Shown here piece by piece: positions 24,076-34,942 of a stretch of 64,000 bases of DNA. The notes beneath the pieces were generated by a model. It worked only from the letters and a program-made list of their open reading frames with translations. It was not told the DNA's origin and did not search any database. Source of the DNA: Cryptomeria japonica (Eukaryota > Streptophyta > Pinopsida > Cupressales > Cupressaceae). Position 1 is the first letter of the stretch. Each line of letters begins with the position of its first letter. The position numbers and the translations under genes were made by a program. The stretch covers positions 47,501-111,500 of the forward strand of contig NW_026729253.1 of assembly GCF_030272615.1 (NCBI RefSeq), in the 5' to 3' direction.

Positions 24076-24430
24076 TGTGTCATTGATCACTCAAGTCAAG
24101 TTGCTCGCTCTCATAAAGGATACACCTTCAATGTAAGTAAAAATTAACAATATACTATTATTACCTATCAAATATAAACCTTTACAAATTTAAAAAATAT
24201 ATTAAAAATTGTAATAATTGCTATCCAACAAAAAAACAAAAATGAATGAAAAAGTTGTGTCATTGATCACTCAAGCTGAGTTGATCCCTCTCATAAAGGG
24301 AATGCCTTCAATATAAGTAAATTAATAATAATATAGTATTACTTCTTAAATACAAACCTTTACAAATTTTTCAAAATGTCATAAAAATTATAATAATTAT
24401 TATCCATTGTAAACTACTATAGGTGCTACC
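24076..24430. repeat. 180-bp tandem duplication
   Basis: Two copies starting ttgtgtcattgatcactcaa at 24076 and 24256, with matching ctctcataaagg, cttcaat(g/a)taagtaaa, aaacctttacaaattt and ataattattat-type tails. They differ at scattered single bases. Confidence 0.8.
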
Positions 24431-24626
24431 TATTGTAGTTTGATTAAAGTTGTCACAATTTCAATGTTTGGATTTTGTAATGACCATCAACAAATTGAAC
24501 TCAATGAGACCATAAGAAAGGCTCAAACAATAATAATATGAATGGTTAGACTTCAACTATTAGATTGGTTCCTAATCTTGTAACATAAAGTCTACCCTAA
24601 ATAAAACCCTAATAGTGTTGATGCTC

Positions 24627-26067
24627 TGCAAAATGGATTAGAAAATCTGGGGTAAGGCAACACACACAAGAACACAAGAAAGAAACGTTAGTGTTAATCA
24701 ACCAAAGACTAGTCTAAGTAGGCATACCAAGAGAGACACTAAAAACATAATAAAGCATTTGACCATGAAAGCAAATACAATAAGGCATCTCCAAATTCCT
24801 TCCACCATGCTTGTAGCTCCTCCTCCCTCATTCCTCTCATCTCCAAGCTCCAAATTAGTGTAGCTCTCAACATCTTTTTGCACTATGGATGCCTTATGGA
24901 GGTTCAAGATTGAAAATGATTTAACTATGCAAATGCACGTGTAAAACAAACTAATATTAGATGCTATGAAATGAAAATGATTTATTTTAGTCCAAAATAA
25001 CAATATATGTGATTTATGCTAAATGATCTTATCTAAAATTGGCTATTTAGTTAAATGCATACAAGTTTTCAAGATCTGGATTATGAAGAAATGAGCTCTA
25101 TTTATAGGAAAAATGGAGCAATGGATGGTTGAGATTGAGTAATCTCAACAAGGGTCATGATTGAAAGGTTTATGATCTATGTGAGGACTTTCAACCCAAT
25201 CCCAGGATGACAAGTGTCAACATGAGATGGGTTGAGAGGAGAGGGAAGAAGCATTAAATACTTGACATGACCTGAGGGTTAACCTGGGAGGTAGGGTTAA
25301 GGTTAGGTTCAGTAAATAAATTCATTGTTCAAAGAATAATACCTTTATCCAATGGATAAACTCTTGTGCAAGAGTTAGTGAGGATAACCATGGTCAAAGC
25401 AATAAATGCTTGAGGAGACACATGGGTTACATGAGGGTTGAGTTAGGGATCAAAGTCCCTAACCATGGGTGCAAGTGGATTTAACCATAAATGGTCATGT
25501 AAGAGCCATTAGTAGTTTGGAAGGCTTTAGAGGTTAGCTTTTTGGACACATAAAGCATTAAATATTTTTCAAAGACTTTGGAGTCTTTGAGAAGTGACTC
25601 CAAGTTGCTTAGGAATGTGATAATATTTAGGGAATGGATTAGGCTAATTAGGAAGGGGTTAGAAGAGTCTAGAAGGGGATTAGGATTGCAAGTGGGTTTG
25701 GTGGGTGACGGAAAATAGAATTTTGATTAAAATAAAATTCATTTATTTCAACAAATAGGTACAAGTTGCATTTTTAGGAGAATGCAAGTGGGGAGGATTT
25801 AATGATATAAATAAATGTTTTATTTAATTTATTTAAAAGAGGAAAAGGGATTTAAATGAAATAAATAAGATTTATTCATTTAATTGATTGTGAATTTAGT
25901 TTAATGAATTAATTAAAATAAATTGAATAATTTATTTAATTAATAGGAGATTTGTTTGAAGAAGAATTAATTAAATGTTAATTTAATTAACTATTGGCTA
26001 GTGGATTTTTAATCAAATAAATAGCAAATATTCATTTAATTAAACTAGACAGATTTACGTGACTACA
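24627..26067 (-). mobile_element. 3' LTR of gypsy element F
   Basis: Read on the minus strand: TGTAGTCACG ... TTTTGCA, 1441 bases, directly after a polypurine tract. It aligns with 33526-34942 throughout; the other copy lacks about 22 bases near 34357. The start is extremely AT-rich (runs of ttaatt/aaataaat), the end holds a C-rich stretch. A 101-codon open frame at 24698-25003 is mirrored in the other LTR (33597-33902) but has no known domain. Confidence 0.85.
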
Positions 26068-26081
26068 TTTGCCCCTCTTTG
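26068..26081 (-). promoter_or_regulatory. Polypurine tract of element F
   Basis: On the minus strand tcaaagaggggcaaa immediately precedes the LTR start TGTAGTC. This fixes the orientation of the element and identifies the left LTR as the 3' one. Confidence 0.8.
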
Positions 26082-26378
26082 AGATGGTGTGTTTTATCGT
26101 GTCGTTTCAAAGAAAGAAAAAGAGGTGTGAAGAAATATGCCCCATAAAATGCTAATTTAATGGGTGCTATGTCCCCTCGAAAGATGGGCCGAAAATTTCA
26201 AAAAATCGAGCGATCTCTCGAAAAAGAAGGAAAATTGGCGGGGTGTTAGAAGAGAAGAATTTAGCAATACTGGTGAAAGAATAGAAGAAATTGGAGATAA
26301 AATAGAGAAATGGGAGGCTTTGGAAGTTCACAGGGACCATGATGGTGAGCGGGGTAAAATTAGGGTTACGACGAAGGG

Positions 26379-26385
26379 TATATAT
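26379..26385 (+). promoter_or_regulatory. TATA box of the antisense PMD gene
   Basis: tatatatgg within gaagggtatatatggggg, about 100 bases upstream of an ATG at 26483 and on the opposite strand to element F's gag-pol. Spacing fits a normal plant core promoter followed by a short 5' leader. Confidence 0.5.
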
Positions 26386-26482
26386 GGGGGAAAGGGGTGA
26401 AAATAGGTTCATTTGCATTCATCTCCATAGTGATATCTGAGCTCTGATAGTGACCTTTTCGAAAGAGCAAGCAACATTCAGG

Positions 26483-26557
26483 ATGTCGGTACCAATAGTA
26501 GATCATCGGCTAGAGCGAGTTCGTCGATTCCGGCGGTCAAATGACTACGGACCAGTG
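26483..26557 (+). CDS. Putative first exon of the antisense PMD gene
   Basis: Twenty-five open codons from ATG, rich in arginine (MSVPIVDHRLERVRRFRR), ending at CCAGTG followed by gtatgt, a strong splice donor in phase 0. It lies downstream of a TATA box and upstream of PMD coding sequence on the same strand. The exon call rests on these signals only. The acceptor is probably near 26931 (aaaatag), but the reading beyond it is broken before the clear PMD frame at 27045. Confidence 0.4.
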
Positions 26558-26599
26558 GTATGTGAATTTGAAATTTTGTTTTTCATGCTTTTTTTATAT

Positions 26600-26931
26600 G
26601 TTTTTTAGCTTGTCCAAGTTGAGTCAAAACAATAGCGCTAAAACTATGTTTTGGCATTGTTGTCAATTTTAATAGTGCTATTGTGGCACTATAGCGCTTC
26701 TACATAGTTGTTTTAGCGTGTTTGTAAAGTGTAGCGCTTTTGTGTAGTTGATTTAGCACATTTGTAGGTTTAACACCATTGAGCACTGTGTGAAGTGCAA
26801 TTGTTTTGATATAGCATGTTTGCATAGTTGTTATAGCACTGTTGTGTTTTTAATGCTATTGTGTAGTTGATTTAGCATGGTTGGCAGCATATTAGTGCTA
26901 TTGTGTGTAGAGTAGCACTATTGTTAGGAAA
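26600..26931 (+). repeat. Degenerate tagcgc / tagtgct repeat in the probable PMD intron
   Basis: About 300 bases in which tagcgc, tagcac, tagtgct and their complements recur every 20-50 bases, often with ttgtgtagttgatttagca (complete at 26731 and 26850). Example blocks: aatagcgctaaaac, gcactatagcgcttctac, gtagcgcttttgtgtagttg. Many variants differ by C/T or G/A. It occupies the stretch that I read as an intron. Confidence 0.6.
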
Positions 26932-27044
26932 ATAGATGCCCGAGTGTTTTGAAAAAGAATCTCCTGATGCCAATGATGGATGAATGGAGAGGGGAGTTGT
27001 TTTGAACCATAGCAGCCCTGTTGAGACTTAGGCCATTATGATAA

Positions 27045-27989
27045 ATGCCTGTTGTAGAGCTAGTGACGTATGACCGAGCTTGGGGGACAGAAATAGTACA
27101 AAGATTTTTTGATGAGGATGTGTTCATTCACAATGGCTCGATAGCATGTGAGGATATAGCTGCTTTGTATGAGCCACTACCGGCTATTTTATTAGGGATT
27201 GTTGGGGGACTGATATGCCCAGATCGACGATCCCATGGATTGGTCGTTGGTTGGGGCCAGGTTATAGAGCTGATGATGACTGAGAGGACCCGCTTTGCAT
27301 GGGGACCATGCGTGCTATTGCACTTATATTGAGAGCTACATGAGGTAGTATACCGAGAGGTGAGCTCACTAGGAGTGGGGATCACTCTTCTTCATATCTG
27401 GGCATGGGAGCACTTACCTATGACCCGACCAGTGAGTCTAAGATTTAGGGCAGTGGATCAGTCCTATGTATATATGTATGGCGGTATGATGAGTCAGCTC
27501 CACCTGGGGATGTTGGAGTGGTGGTGGCGGGCGCTTGATAATTTGTATACAGTGATCTGGAGGCCATATATTGAGTGCGAGCCATGGGAGGATGATGCAG
27601 AGGCCTTGTCGTATGTTTTTATGACACGATACCTGATTGGTAGGACAACCTACAATGTGGAGAGATAGGTACCTCATAGAGTTTTGAGACAGTTTGGATG
27701 GAGACATGGACTACCGAGTGGATCTGGGGAGTACACAAGGGTGGTCTGAGAGAGGTTCCTATGGGGGCTAGTATTACACTATGATCAGGCTTTGGAAGTG
27801 TTTCAGACTCTATAGGAAAGACCATGGCATATGAGGCTGGGGATGGTAGATGTAGGTGTTACTGAGGAGTACACGTAGTATATTACTGCACATCTGATTT
27901 CGCAGATATCAGATCCAACAGATCCTATTCCATCTTTCGAGGAGGAAAGGAGGTCATGGAGTGGTAGTAGGTCGACAAGGGAGAGGGGA
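27045..27989 (+). pseudogene. Plant mobile domain (PMD) protein, carried antisense in element F
   Basis: PMD proteins (the MAIN/MAIL1 family of plants) are nuclear proteins involved in silencing. Related PMD frames are known as passengers of plant transposons. The frame reads VELVTYDRAWGTEIVQRFF, CEDIAALYEPLP, then VGITLLHIWAWEHLPMTRP at 27363-27422, which matches the PMD core (LLq.W.WER.P..RP), and WWWRALDNLYTVIWRPY at 27517. It stays in one frame from 27045 to at least 27960, broken only by TGA 27330, TAG 27666, TGA 27747, TAG 27813 and TAG 27876. The N-terminal PMD part before 27045 is disrupted. It runs opposite to the host element's gag-pol. Confidence 0.7.
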
Positions 27990-28790
27990 TGGAGGTAGTG
28001 GCGATGGAGGAGGAGGTGATGGAGGAGGCGAAGGAGGGGGTGGTGGACAGTTATAGCGGAGAGGGAGAGGTGGGCAGCCATTACGGGTATCATAGGGACC
28101 TTTGATGCAGGGAGGCATGAGATTAGGTGGTAGGGATGTGGGGGAGGGAGAGGTACCTATGGATATAGGGGAGGGAGCCACTAGAGAGGCACCTATGGAT
28201 ATGGGGGAGGGAGCTACAGGTGGTGGAGATCTGCAAGATCATATGATATTAGTTATGCAGAGCCAACTAGAGGATATGGAGGTGGAGGTGGTAGCTAGAG
28301 ATGTGTAGCTGTTTGCACAAGATTCAGAGTTGACTATAGTGTTGCGGGAGAGAGATCAAACCATTGACAGGGTGATCTAGTTACAAGAGAGATTTTGGGC
28401 CTTGGAGGGGGTATAGGAACATGGGCCGTCGACTGATTCCCTGGTGAGAGAGTTACGAAGAGCAGGTGTAGAGGTTGATTACTGGTGGGGTCTATATGAG
28501 TAGGAGGTGCCATCTATTTGACGAGCATTGAGTTATTCCCAGATGCGTCGGGAGAGATTAGAGTGGTCTTAGAGGATGCAAAGCAGTGGTGGTGTGATGG
28601 GTCCTCCACGATGAGGTAGTGCAGGTGGTGCAGGGGGGAGTGAGGGAGCAGGTGGTGATGGTGGTGCAGCATCTGGCCATAGGCATTTGAGAGAGCATTT
28701 ATGTATTGTATTTCATTGTCATTTTGGACTGTGTCTTGGATGGCTCTTGGTAGCGGATATTTTTGACTTCATTGTACTCTGATACATGTA
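27990..28790 (+). pseudogene. C-terminal Gly-rich and coiled-coil tail of the PMD protein
   Basis: Continuation of the PMD gene in another frame (one indel in the ggaggaggtgatgg tract at 27990-28060). It contains a repeat PMDIGEGATREA / PMDMGEGATGGG (28155-28225) and a heptad-like stretch (MQSQLEDMEVEVVARDV, stop, LFAQDSELTIVLRERDQ, 28255-28365). It ends in a Gly-rich segment (GSAGGAGGSEGAGGDGG, 28615-28670). In-frame stops are mostly TAG where CAG would fit. A coiled-coil tail is common in long PMD proteins. A natural stop follows near 28780. Confidence 0.45.
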
Positions 28791-29850
28791 TGTTTTTACG
28801 AGATGATATGATATATGAGGAGATCCCATATTTTGTGATGATATGCATGTTGATGATATGTATGGATTTATGCAGGGTGATGATCTATGATGTATTCTTA
28901 GATGGATATTTGTACTTGCTATATGTAGGTGTGGATGAGATGAGTCCTATATGCATGTTATGTTTGATTTATATGATGTCTATATGCATGTTTATGAATG
29001 TGGCACTAACATGTGGATGCAGGTTTATATGCATGATTTGTTGGTGTAATGTTTGACGTATGTACTGCTATGATGATAATGTATGCATAATGAAATGATC
29101 CTAATGATGACATAGATAGTACTTGTGCTTTATGTCAATGAGATGATGATATGCAATGATGTTTGATGCAATGTATGAATGATTTATGTAAACGCATCTA
29201 GATGGTTAAAAATGAATGCAATATGGATAAACAAATGTAAAGTAGAAATGTCTATGTGAAGAAATCTAAATGAATGTATGTAAAATGTATAAACCAATGT
29301 TGAGACAAATGGTTTTGTTATGATCTAAATGTTATGAAATATGACTAAGTGAATGTTAATGTAATGATAATGCAACTCATGGGTAATGAATAACTACACC
29401 TTAATGCAATTAATAGGATAATGAATGTATTGTTAATGAATCCTAAATGAATTTTTTTGTAAGATGAAATGAATGAGTATAAGAATATATGAGATGGATA
29501 AATGAATGCACTTAACTAATGGATAGATAAATGAATGCATGGTAATGGTTAATAATGGTAGTAAATGATCAGAAATTTATCATACAAATGAATCTAAATG
29601 TCATGAATTTGTAATGATGAAATGATGTAATGATACTAATACAAGTACATGATAATGAACTATATGTATTTAAATGTGACTAAATGATATCAAATGCACT
29701 CTAATGAATGGATAAAAATAAAGTTAATAAACCTATATGAAAGCATATGATAATGAACTAAGTGTATTTAAATGCCACTAAATGTAATGAAATGATGATG
29801 TGTTCATGATAGATGAATGCAAGGTTGTTTAGACTTCGCATGATGCACTG
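28791..29850. repeat. ATG-rich low-complexity stretch
   Basis: One kilobase built of variants of atgat, aatgaatg and taaatg words (gatgatatgcatgttgatgatatg, then aatgaatgtatgtaaaatg). Open frames here are Met-rich artefacts. It lies between the PMD gene and the integrase end of element F. Confidence 0.65.
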
Positions 29851-31292
29851 ATGATGTATCAGAGAACTCTGTCGTGATTTTTGCATCCAAGACCAGTTCA
29901 TTTTTCAAATAACTTCTTATATTAATCCTTGTTCATACTTGCATACAAAACCATGCATATGAATAATGAATGATTAAATGGATGGGTGATATGCAATGGA
30001 ATGCAATACAAACAGATGAGATGGAATGATGATCCATAGTGCTTTATTTTCATCATTGAGCATGATAGTATCAATCTTGGACGAGGCAGTAGGAACCAAG
30101 GATAGAGCATTGTACCTACAAAAAAACAACATAAATAAAGAATAAATAATATGGATCCTCCATAATGGTTCATGCTCATATGGTCAAGGTATACATTGTA
30201 GTTAGGAAGCCATAGTGATCCATGACTGTATTTTGCATATGATCACATAACTTAGTGAACTTCCCACATAGACACCATTAGTACATGCCCCAGAACTTCA
30301 TTGGAATAATTCACAGAAGATATACAAACAATGCTTAGAAACCATCCTGGCCACTCTAATCACTTGTGGATATCCCGGAGTAGCGTAGGAACTTGATATA
30401 AATGAATAAATAATTTATCAAACTGACCAAGTACTTGATAGCTTAAACAAAATTTTCTTGTCAAAGAAAATGTTATCATGTCTTTGTTTTGGTAAGGAAG
30501 GATGCATCCTTGTCAAGATAGTTTGCATGTCGATGTTGATTGTTTGGTTGATGTGATCAGTGGTCATCATTTGAGTATTTATCAACGTTTGTTTGGTATC
30601 TGCTTGAAAAGCGTATGTACAAAAGTGTTGCCATGTTTTTTTATTGATTTTTGATGTTTTTATGATGTTTTTCAGATTTTTTGAGTGTTTTTTATTTTTT
30701 TTGGAAATTTGTGAATGTTTTCTAATGTTTTTGGAATTTTGTGAGACAGTTTTTCGAATTTTTTTGGAATTTTGTGATAGTTTTTTGAGTGTTTTTGTAT
30801 TTTGTGAGACAGTTTTGAATGAAGAACTCAATGAATCACAAGTAATGCAAAATCCACTTCCATCAAATAGGTTAAGGTTATTTCCCCCAATTTAGACATG
30901 ACTCTAAAAAAGCGGGATGCAAGACGTATGAAGGACTATCCTTGATTGCAGATCAATAACAAGTCATGGTTTGGACGGATGGATGTGTGGATGTAATGAA
31001 TGTGATCGCCACAAGTTTAAAAGACAATGGAGCCATAGCCTTTACGAGTGGCACCTGTTTGCTAGGTTTTCACCATCGCACTTACCCAAGGTGCCACTGG
31101 AGTGGTTGTTCACTGTTTGGATGCATGAATTTTCTTTACTATTTTGATTTTTTTGTATTTTCTTTAGGACATTTATCTGAATTTTTTTTGGTGTTTTTCT
31201 AGTATGTATGGGAGCTTGATGCTCTATACAACTTATGTATACAACCATTTGAGGTGCATGATGTTGATTGGATCTGCTAGTGGTTGTCCTTC
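29851..31292. other. Spacer of element F with T-rich repeats
   Basis: Between integrase and the ATG-rich stretch in element F. At 30640-30830 a T-rich degenerate repeat returns the words ggaattttgtga and ttttgtgagacagtttt (copies at 30731 and 30797). The complementary strand gives a 137-codon frame rich in Lys, Ser and Asn that I regard as repeat-encoded. No other gene seen. Confidence 0.5.
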
Positions 31293-32213
31293 TTAAGTAG
31301 CCAACTGATATGCCCCGGACCCAAACACAACAGTGATAACATATGGACCTAGCCAGTTTGATTCAAACTTTCTCTGATGTTCTTTGTTTGGTTGGTTATG
31401 AGGATTCTCTCGAAGAACAAGATCGCCTACCTCAAATGTATGATGTCTAACTCGATGATTATAGCTTCTACTCATGCACTACTGATAGCCTTTGAGTTGT
31501 TTGTATGCAGCTTGTCGTTTCTCATCAAGTAATTCCAAGTCTTGAAGACGTAATACTCTGTATGCTTCATCATCTATGAGATTATGCAAGGAAACTTGTA
31601 GAGATGGCATCTCGACCTCAATAGGTAGGATGGCTTCGACGCCATAGACTAATGAGTAGGGAGTTGCGCCTGTAGGGGTTCGAATGCTAGTTCGATATGC
31701 CCATAGCACTTGATTTAATTGAACATGCCAATCACGGCCAACATCATTGACTGTCTTCTTGAGGATTCTTAATATGTTCTTGTTCGATGCTTCAGCCTGA
31801 CCATTTCCTTGTAGGTAATAGGGAGTGGAAAAACGTTGTTGGATGTGAAACTTCTCACAGAGTTCACAGACATCCTTCTTTTGCAAAGGAAGCCCATTAT
31901 CTGTGATGATGGGCATGGGTACACCATACCGGAAAATGATGTAATTTAACATGAATGAGCCGATCTTCTTGCCGGTGACTTGGGTAAGTGGAACAACTTC
32001 AATCCACTTTGCGAAGTATTGGGTGGTGGTAATAATGAATTTATGGCCATTGGATGAAGATGGATGGATTTTACCCACAAGGTCAAGTCCCCATTGACAA
32101 AAGGGCCATGGTTTTGTGATTGGTTGCAATTCCTGTGCTGGTGCATGTATCAAGTCTTCATGAACTTGGCATTTCTTGCATTTTCTAACAAAGTAGTAGG
32201 AGTCTTTTTCCAT
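31293..32213 (-). pseudogene. Integrase of gypsy element F
   Basis: Integrase that would insert the cDNA into chromosomes. The frame starts inside the zinc-binding region (CKKCQVH), then PWPFCQWGLDLVGKIHP with the first catalytic Asp, YGVPMPIITDNG with the second, and TPYYLQGNGQAEASNK with the Glu, so the D-D-E triad is present. LLVWAYRTS-type sequence (VLWAYRTSIRTPTGATPY) follows. After one TAG stop at 31476-31478 (a CAG in relatives would fit) the C-terminal domain continues (FEVGDLVLRENP, FESNWLGPYVI) to 31293. No chromodomain. One frame over 920 bases with a single stop makes it one of the better-kept parts here. Confidence 0.85.
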
Positions 32214-32413
32214 GGATGGCCAATAGTATCTAGCGCATATGATCTTCTTGGCTAGTGAAAGACTGCTTGCATGAGTTCCACAAATTCCTTTGTTATCTCA
32301 TCCCGTTCCAAACATCGAAGGAGAGTACCATCAAGACTGCATCGGTATAGGGTTTTAGCAATGATGGTATATCGAGCGGTTTGGCGAATGAAGGTTTTAC
32401 GTTGGTTATTCGA

Positions 32414-33000
32414 TTAGTTTGGAGGAAGTGTGTGATCACGTAGATAGGTGTAGAATTCACCATACCATAGGGATTCAGAACTGACAAGGAGACATCTAAT
32501 CTCAGATTCGGGGATATCATAAGCGGGAATCCAAAGTTGTTCTACCAAGAACTCATAGCATGTTGAATTCTGTGGAAGATCTAGGAGAGAGGCAATGGTA
32601 GCCATAGTGTCAGCAACTCGATTCTGATCTCTGGGTATCTGTTCAAAGATTATAGTAGTAAATGATGCCTTTAAATTGTCCACTATTTTCTTGTACGACA
32701 TGAGTTTATCATCCTTGGTTTGATATTCATCGGTTACTTGTTGGATGACCAGTTGGGAGTCGCCATATATCTATAACTCTTTTAATTTCCATTGTATGGC
32801 TAGTTTGAGTCCTATGATCAAGGCCTCATACTCTGCTATGTTGTTCGTGCATGGAAATGGAAGCTTGTAAGACTTCGGGATGCTGTCACCTTGAGGTGTG
32901 ATAAACAAAATGCCTACCCCCAAGCCATGCCTAGTGTATGAACCATCTGGAAAATGAAGATCTCTTCATCTGGAAAATTGGAAATGAGAGGATGATCGAC
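32414..33000 (-). pseudogene. Second (archaeal-type) RNase H of element F
   Basis: Around 32850-32830 the minus strand reads PCTNNIAEYEALIIGLKLAI, and about 32765 IYGDSQLVIQQV, the signature of the extra, archaeal-like RNase H of Tat-lineage gypsy elements. The frame continues as MSYKKIVDNLKASF and FEQIPRDQNRVADTMA (32701-32600), typical of the link to integrase. At least one frameshift separates it from the first RNase H. Established knowledge: Tat elements acquired a second RNase H after the retroviral-type one. Confidence 0.7.
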
Positions 33001-33520
33001 TATGAGTGGTGCATCGGCCAACTGATCTACAATAACTTGCCCTTTGATATCCTTACGGTCCACATACTCAATGTCAAATTCACTTAGAATCATTACCCAT
33101 TTGGCCAAGTGGCCAGTCAATGTTGCTTTCCTGAGTAAGTACTTTAGTGGATTGATCTTTGCAATGAGTTATACTTTATGTGTTAGCAAGTAGTGCCTCA
33201 GTTTAGTGGATGCCAAGATTACTGCTAGGCAAGCTCACTCAATAGGTGTGTAATTGAGTTCATAGCCAACCAGTGTGCGAGAGATGTAGTAAACAACACA
33301 CTCTTTCCCTTCTACATTATGTTGAGCTAGTAGCACTCCCAATGCTATATTTGTTGCTAGAATATAGAGTAATATAGGTCTACTTGGATCTAGTGGGATC
33401 AGAAATGGTGTATTCATGAGATAGTCTTTAAGCATCTAGAATGCTTGCTGGCATCTGGTATCCCATTGAAAGCGGATGTTTTTGTGTAGTAGGTGTTTAA
33501 AGGGGTGACACTTATCTGCC
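33001..33520 (-). pseudogene. Reverse transcriptase thumb and first RNase H of element F
   Basis: Starts abruptly at the LTR edge with QLADKCHPFKHLLHK, then FQWDTRCQQAF, stop, MLKDYLMNTPFLIPLDPSRP, the reverse transcriptase connection. ILYILATNIALGVLLAQHN and VVYYISRTLVGYELNYTPIE follow as the retroviral-type RNase H of gypsy elements. Further down, LAKWVMILSEFDIEYVDRK (about 33105) is the usual end. Palm and fingers of the polymerase, with its YxDD motif, are absent. Confidence 0.75.
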
Positions 33521-33525
33521 AGTTG

Positions 33526-34942
33526 TGCAAAATGGATTAGAAAATCTATGGTAAGGCAACACACAGAAGAACACAAGAAAGAAATGTTAGTGTTAATCAA
33601 CCAAAGACTAGTCTAAGCAGGCATACCAAGAGAGATACTAAAAACATAATAAAACATTTGACAATGAAAGAAAATACAATAAGGCATCTCCAAATGCCTT
33701 CCACCATGCTTGTAGCCCCTCCTCCCTTGTTCCTCTCCTCTCCAAGTTCCAAATTAGTGTAGCTCTCAGCATCTTTTTGCACTATGGATGCCTTATGGAG
33801 GTTCAAGATTGAAAATGATTTAACTATGCAAATGCAAGTGCAAAACAAACTAATATTAGATGCTATGAAATGAAAATGATTTATTTTAGTCCAAAATAAC
33901 AATATATGTGATTTATGCTAAATGCTCTTCTCTAAAATTGGCTATAAGTTAAATGCATACAAGTTTTTAGGATCTAGATTATGAAGAAATGGGCTCTATT
34001 TATAGGAAAAATGGAGCAATGGATGGTTGAGATTGAGTAATCTCAACAAGGGTCAGGATTGAATGGTTTATGATCTATGTGAGGACTTTCAACCCAATCC
34101 TAGGATGACAAGTGTCAACATGAGATGGGTTGAGAGGAGAGGGAAGAAGCATTAAATGCTTGACATGACCTGAGGGTTAACCTGGGAGGTAAGATTAAGG
34201 TTAGGTTGAGTGAATAAGTTCATTATTCAAAGAATAATGCCTTTATCCAATGGATAAACTATTGTGCAAGAGTTAGTGAGGATAAACATGGTCAAAGCAA
34301 TAAATGCTTGAAGAGACACATGGCTTACATGAGGGTTCAGTTAGGGGTCAAAGTCTTTAACCATAAATGGTCATGTAAGAGCCATTAGTGGTTTGGAAGA
34401 CTTTAGAGGTTAGCTTGTTGGACACATAAAGCATTAAATGTTTTCAAAGACTTTGGAGTCTTTGAGAAGTGACTCCAAGTTGCTTAGGAATGTGACAATA
34501 TTTAGGGGATGGATTAGGCTAATTAGGAAGGGGTTAGAAGAGTCTAGAAGGGGATTGGGATTGCAAGTGGGTTTGGTGGGTGAGGGAAAATAGAATTTTT
34601 ATTAAAATAAAATTCATTTATTTCAACAAATAGGTGCAAGTTGCATTTTTAGGAGAATGCAAGTGGGGGGGATTTAATGATTTAAATAAATGTTTTATTT
34701 AATTTATTTAAAAGAGGAAAGAGGATTTAAATGAAATAAATAAGATTTATTCATTTAATTGATTGTGAATTTATTTTAATGAATGAATTAAAATAAATTG
34801 AATAATTTATTTAATTAATAGGAGATTTGTTTGAAGAAGAATTAATTAAATGTTAATTTAATTAACTATTGTCTAGTGGGTTTTTAATCAAATAAATAGC
34901 AAATATTCATTTAATTAAACTGGATAGATTTATGTGACTACA
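33526..34942 (-). mobile_element. 5' LTR of gypsy element F
   Basis: Minus strand TGTAGTCACA ... TTTTGCA, 1417 bases, paired with 24627-26067. Flanking five-mers (agttg on the left, agtgt on the right) are not a clear target duplication. On its inner side no primer-binding site follows; pol coding sequence starts at once. So either the 5' internal region was deleted to the LTR edge, or this LTR is a separate copy of the same family that landed in pol. Confidence 0.8.

Larger units (their letters stand above)
21892..24626. other. Non-coding AT-rich region with local repeats
   Basis: No coding sequence or element ends recognised in 2.7 kb. Two tandem repeat blocks (22881-23400 and 24076-24430) are listed separately. 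The remainder is AT-rich sequence that could be decayed transposon DNA. Confidence 0.4.
24627..34942 (-). mobile_element. Tat-like Ty3/gypsy element F with antisense PMD gene, 5' part deleted
   Basis: Minus-strand element 10.3 kb long. Two similar LTRs (33526-34942 as 5', 24627-26067 as 3') enclose RNase H, a second archaeal-type RNase H and integrase (33520-31293), then 5.2 kb of extra DNA before the polypurine tract at 26068-26081. Dual RNase H and a long spacer with extra genes after integrase are known traits of the plant Tat lineage. Primer-binding site, gag, protease and the reverse transcriptase core are absent: pol sequence begins immediately at the LTR edge. On the plus strand the spacer carries a decayed plant-mobile-domain gene with its own TATA box. 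Confidence 0.75.

Noticed and set aside
24698-25003. 101-codon frame conserved in both LTRs of element F (also 33597-33902)
   Set aside because: Conservation follows from the LTRs being copies of one sequence; no known domain and no independent support for coding.
26164-26400. 78-codon plus-strand frame upstream of the PMD gene
   Set aside because: It overlaps the probable PMD promoter and ends before the leader; no homology seen. Likely chance in purine-rich DNA.
28763-29056. 97-codon Met/Cys-rich frame
   Set aside because: Encoded by ATG-word low-complexity DNA; composition alone explains it.
30418-30831. 137-codon minus-strand frame rich in Lys, Asn and Ser
   Set aside because: It is produced by a T-rich tandem repeat on the plus strand; no domain or codon structure.
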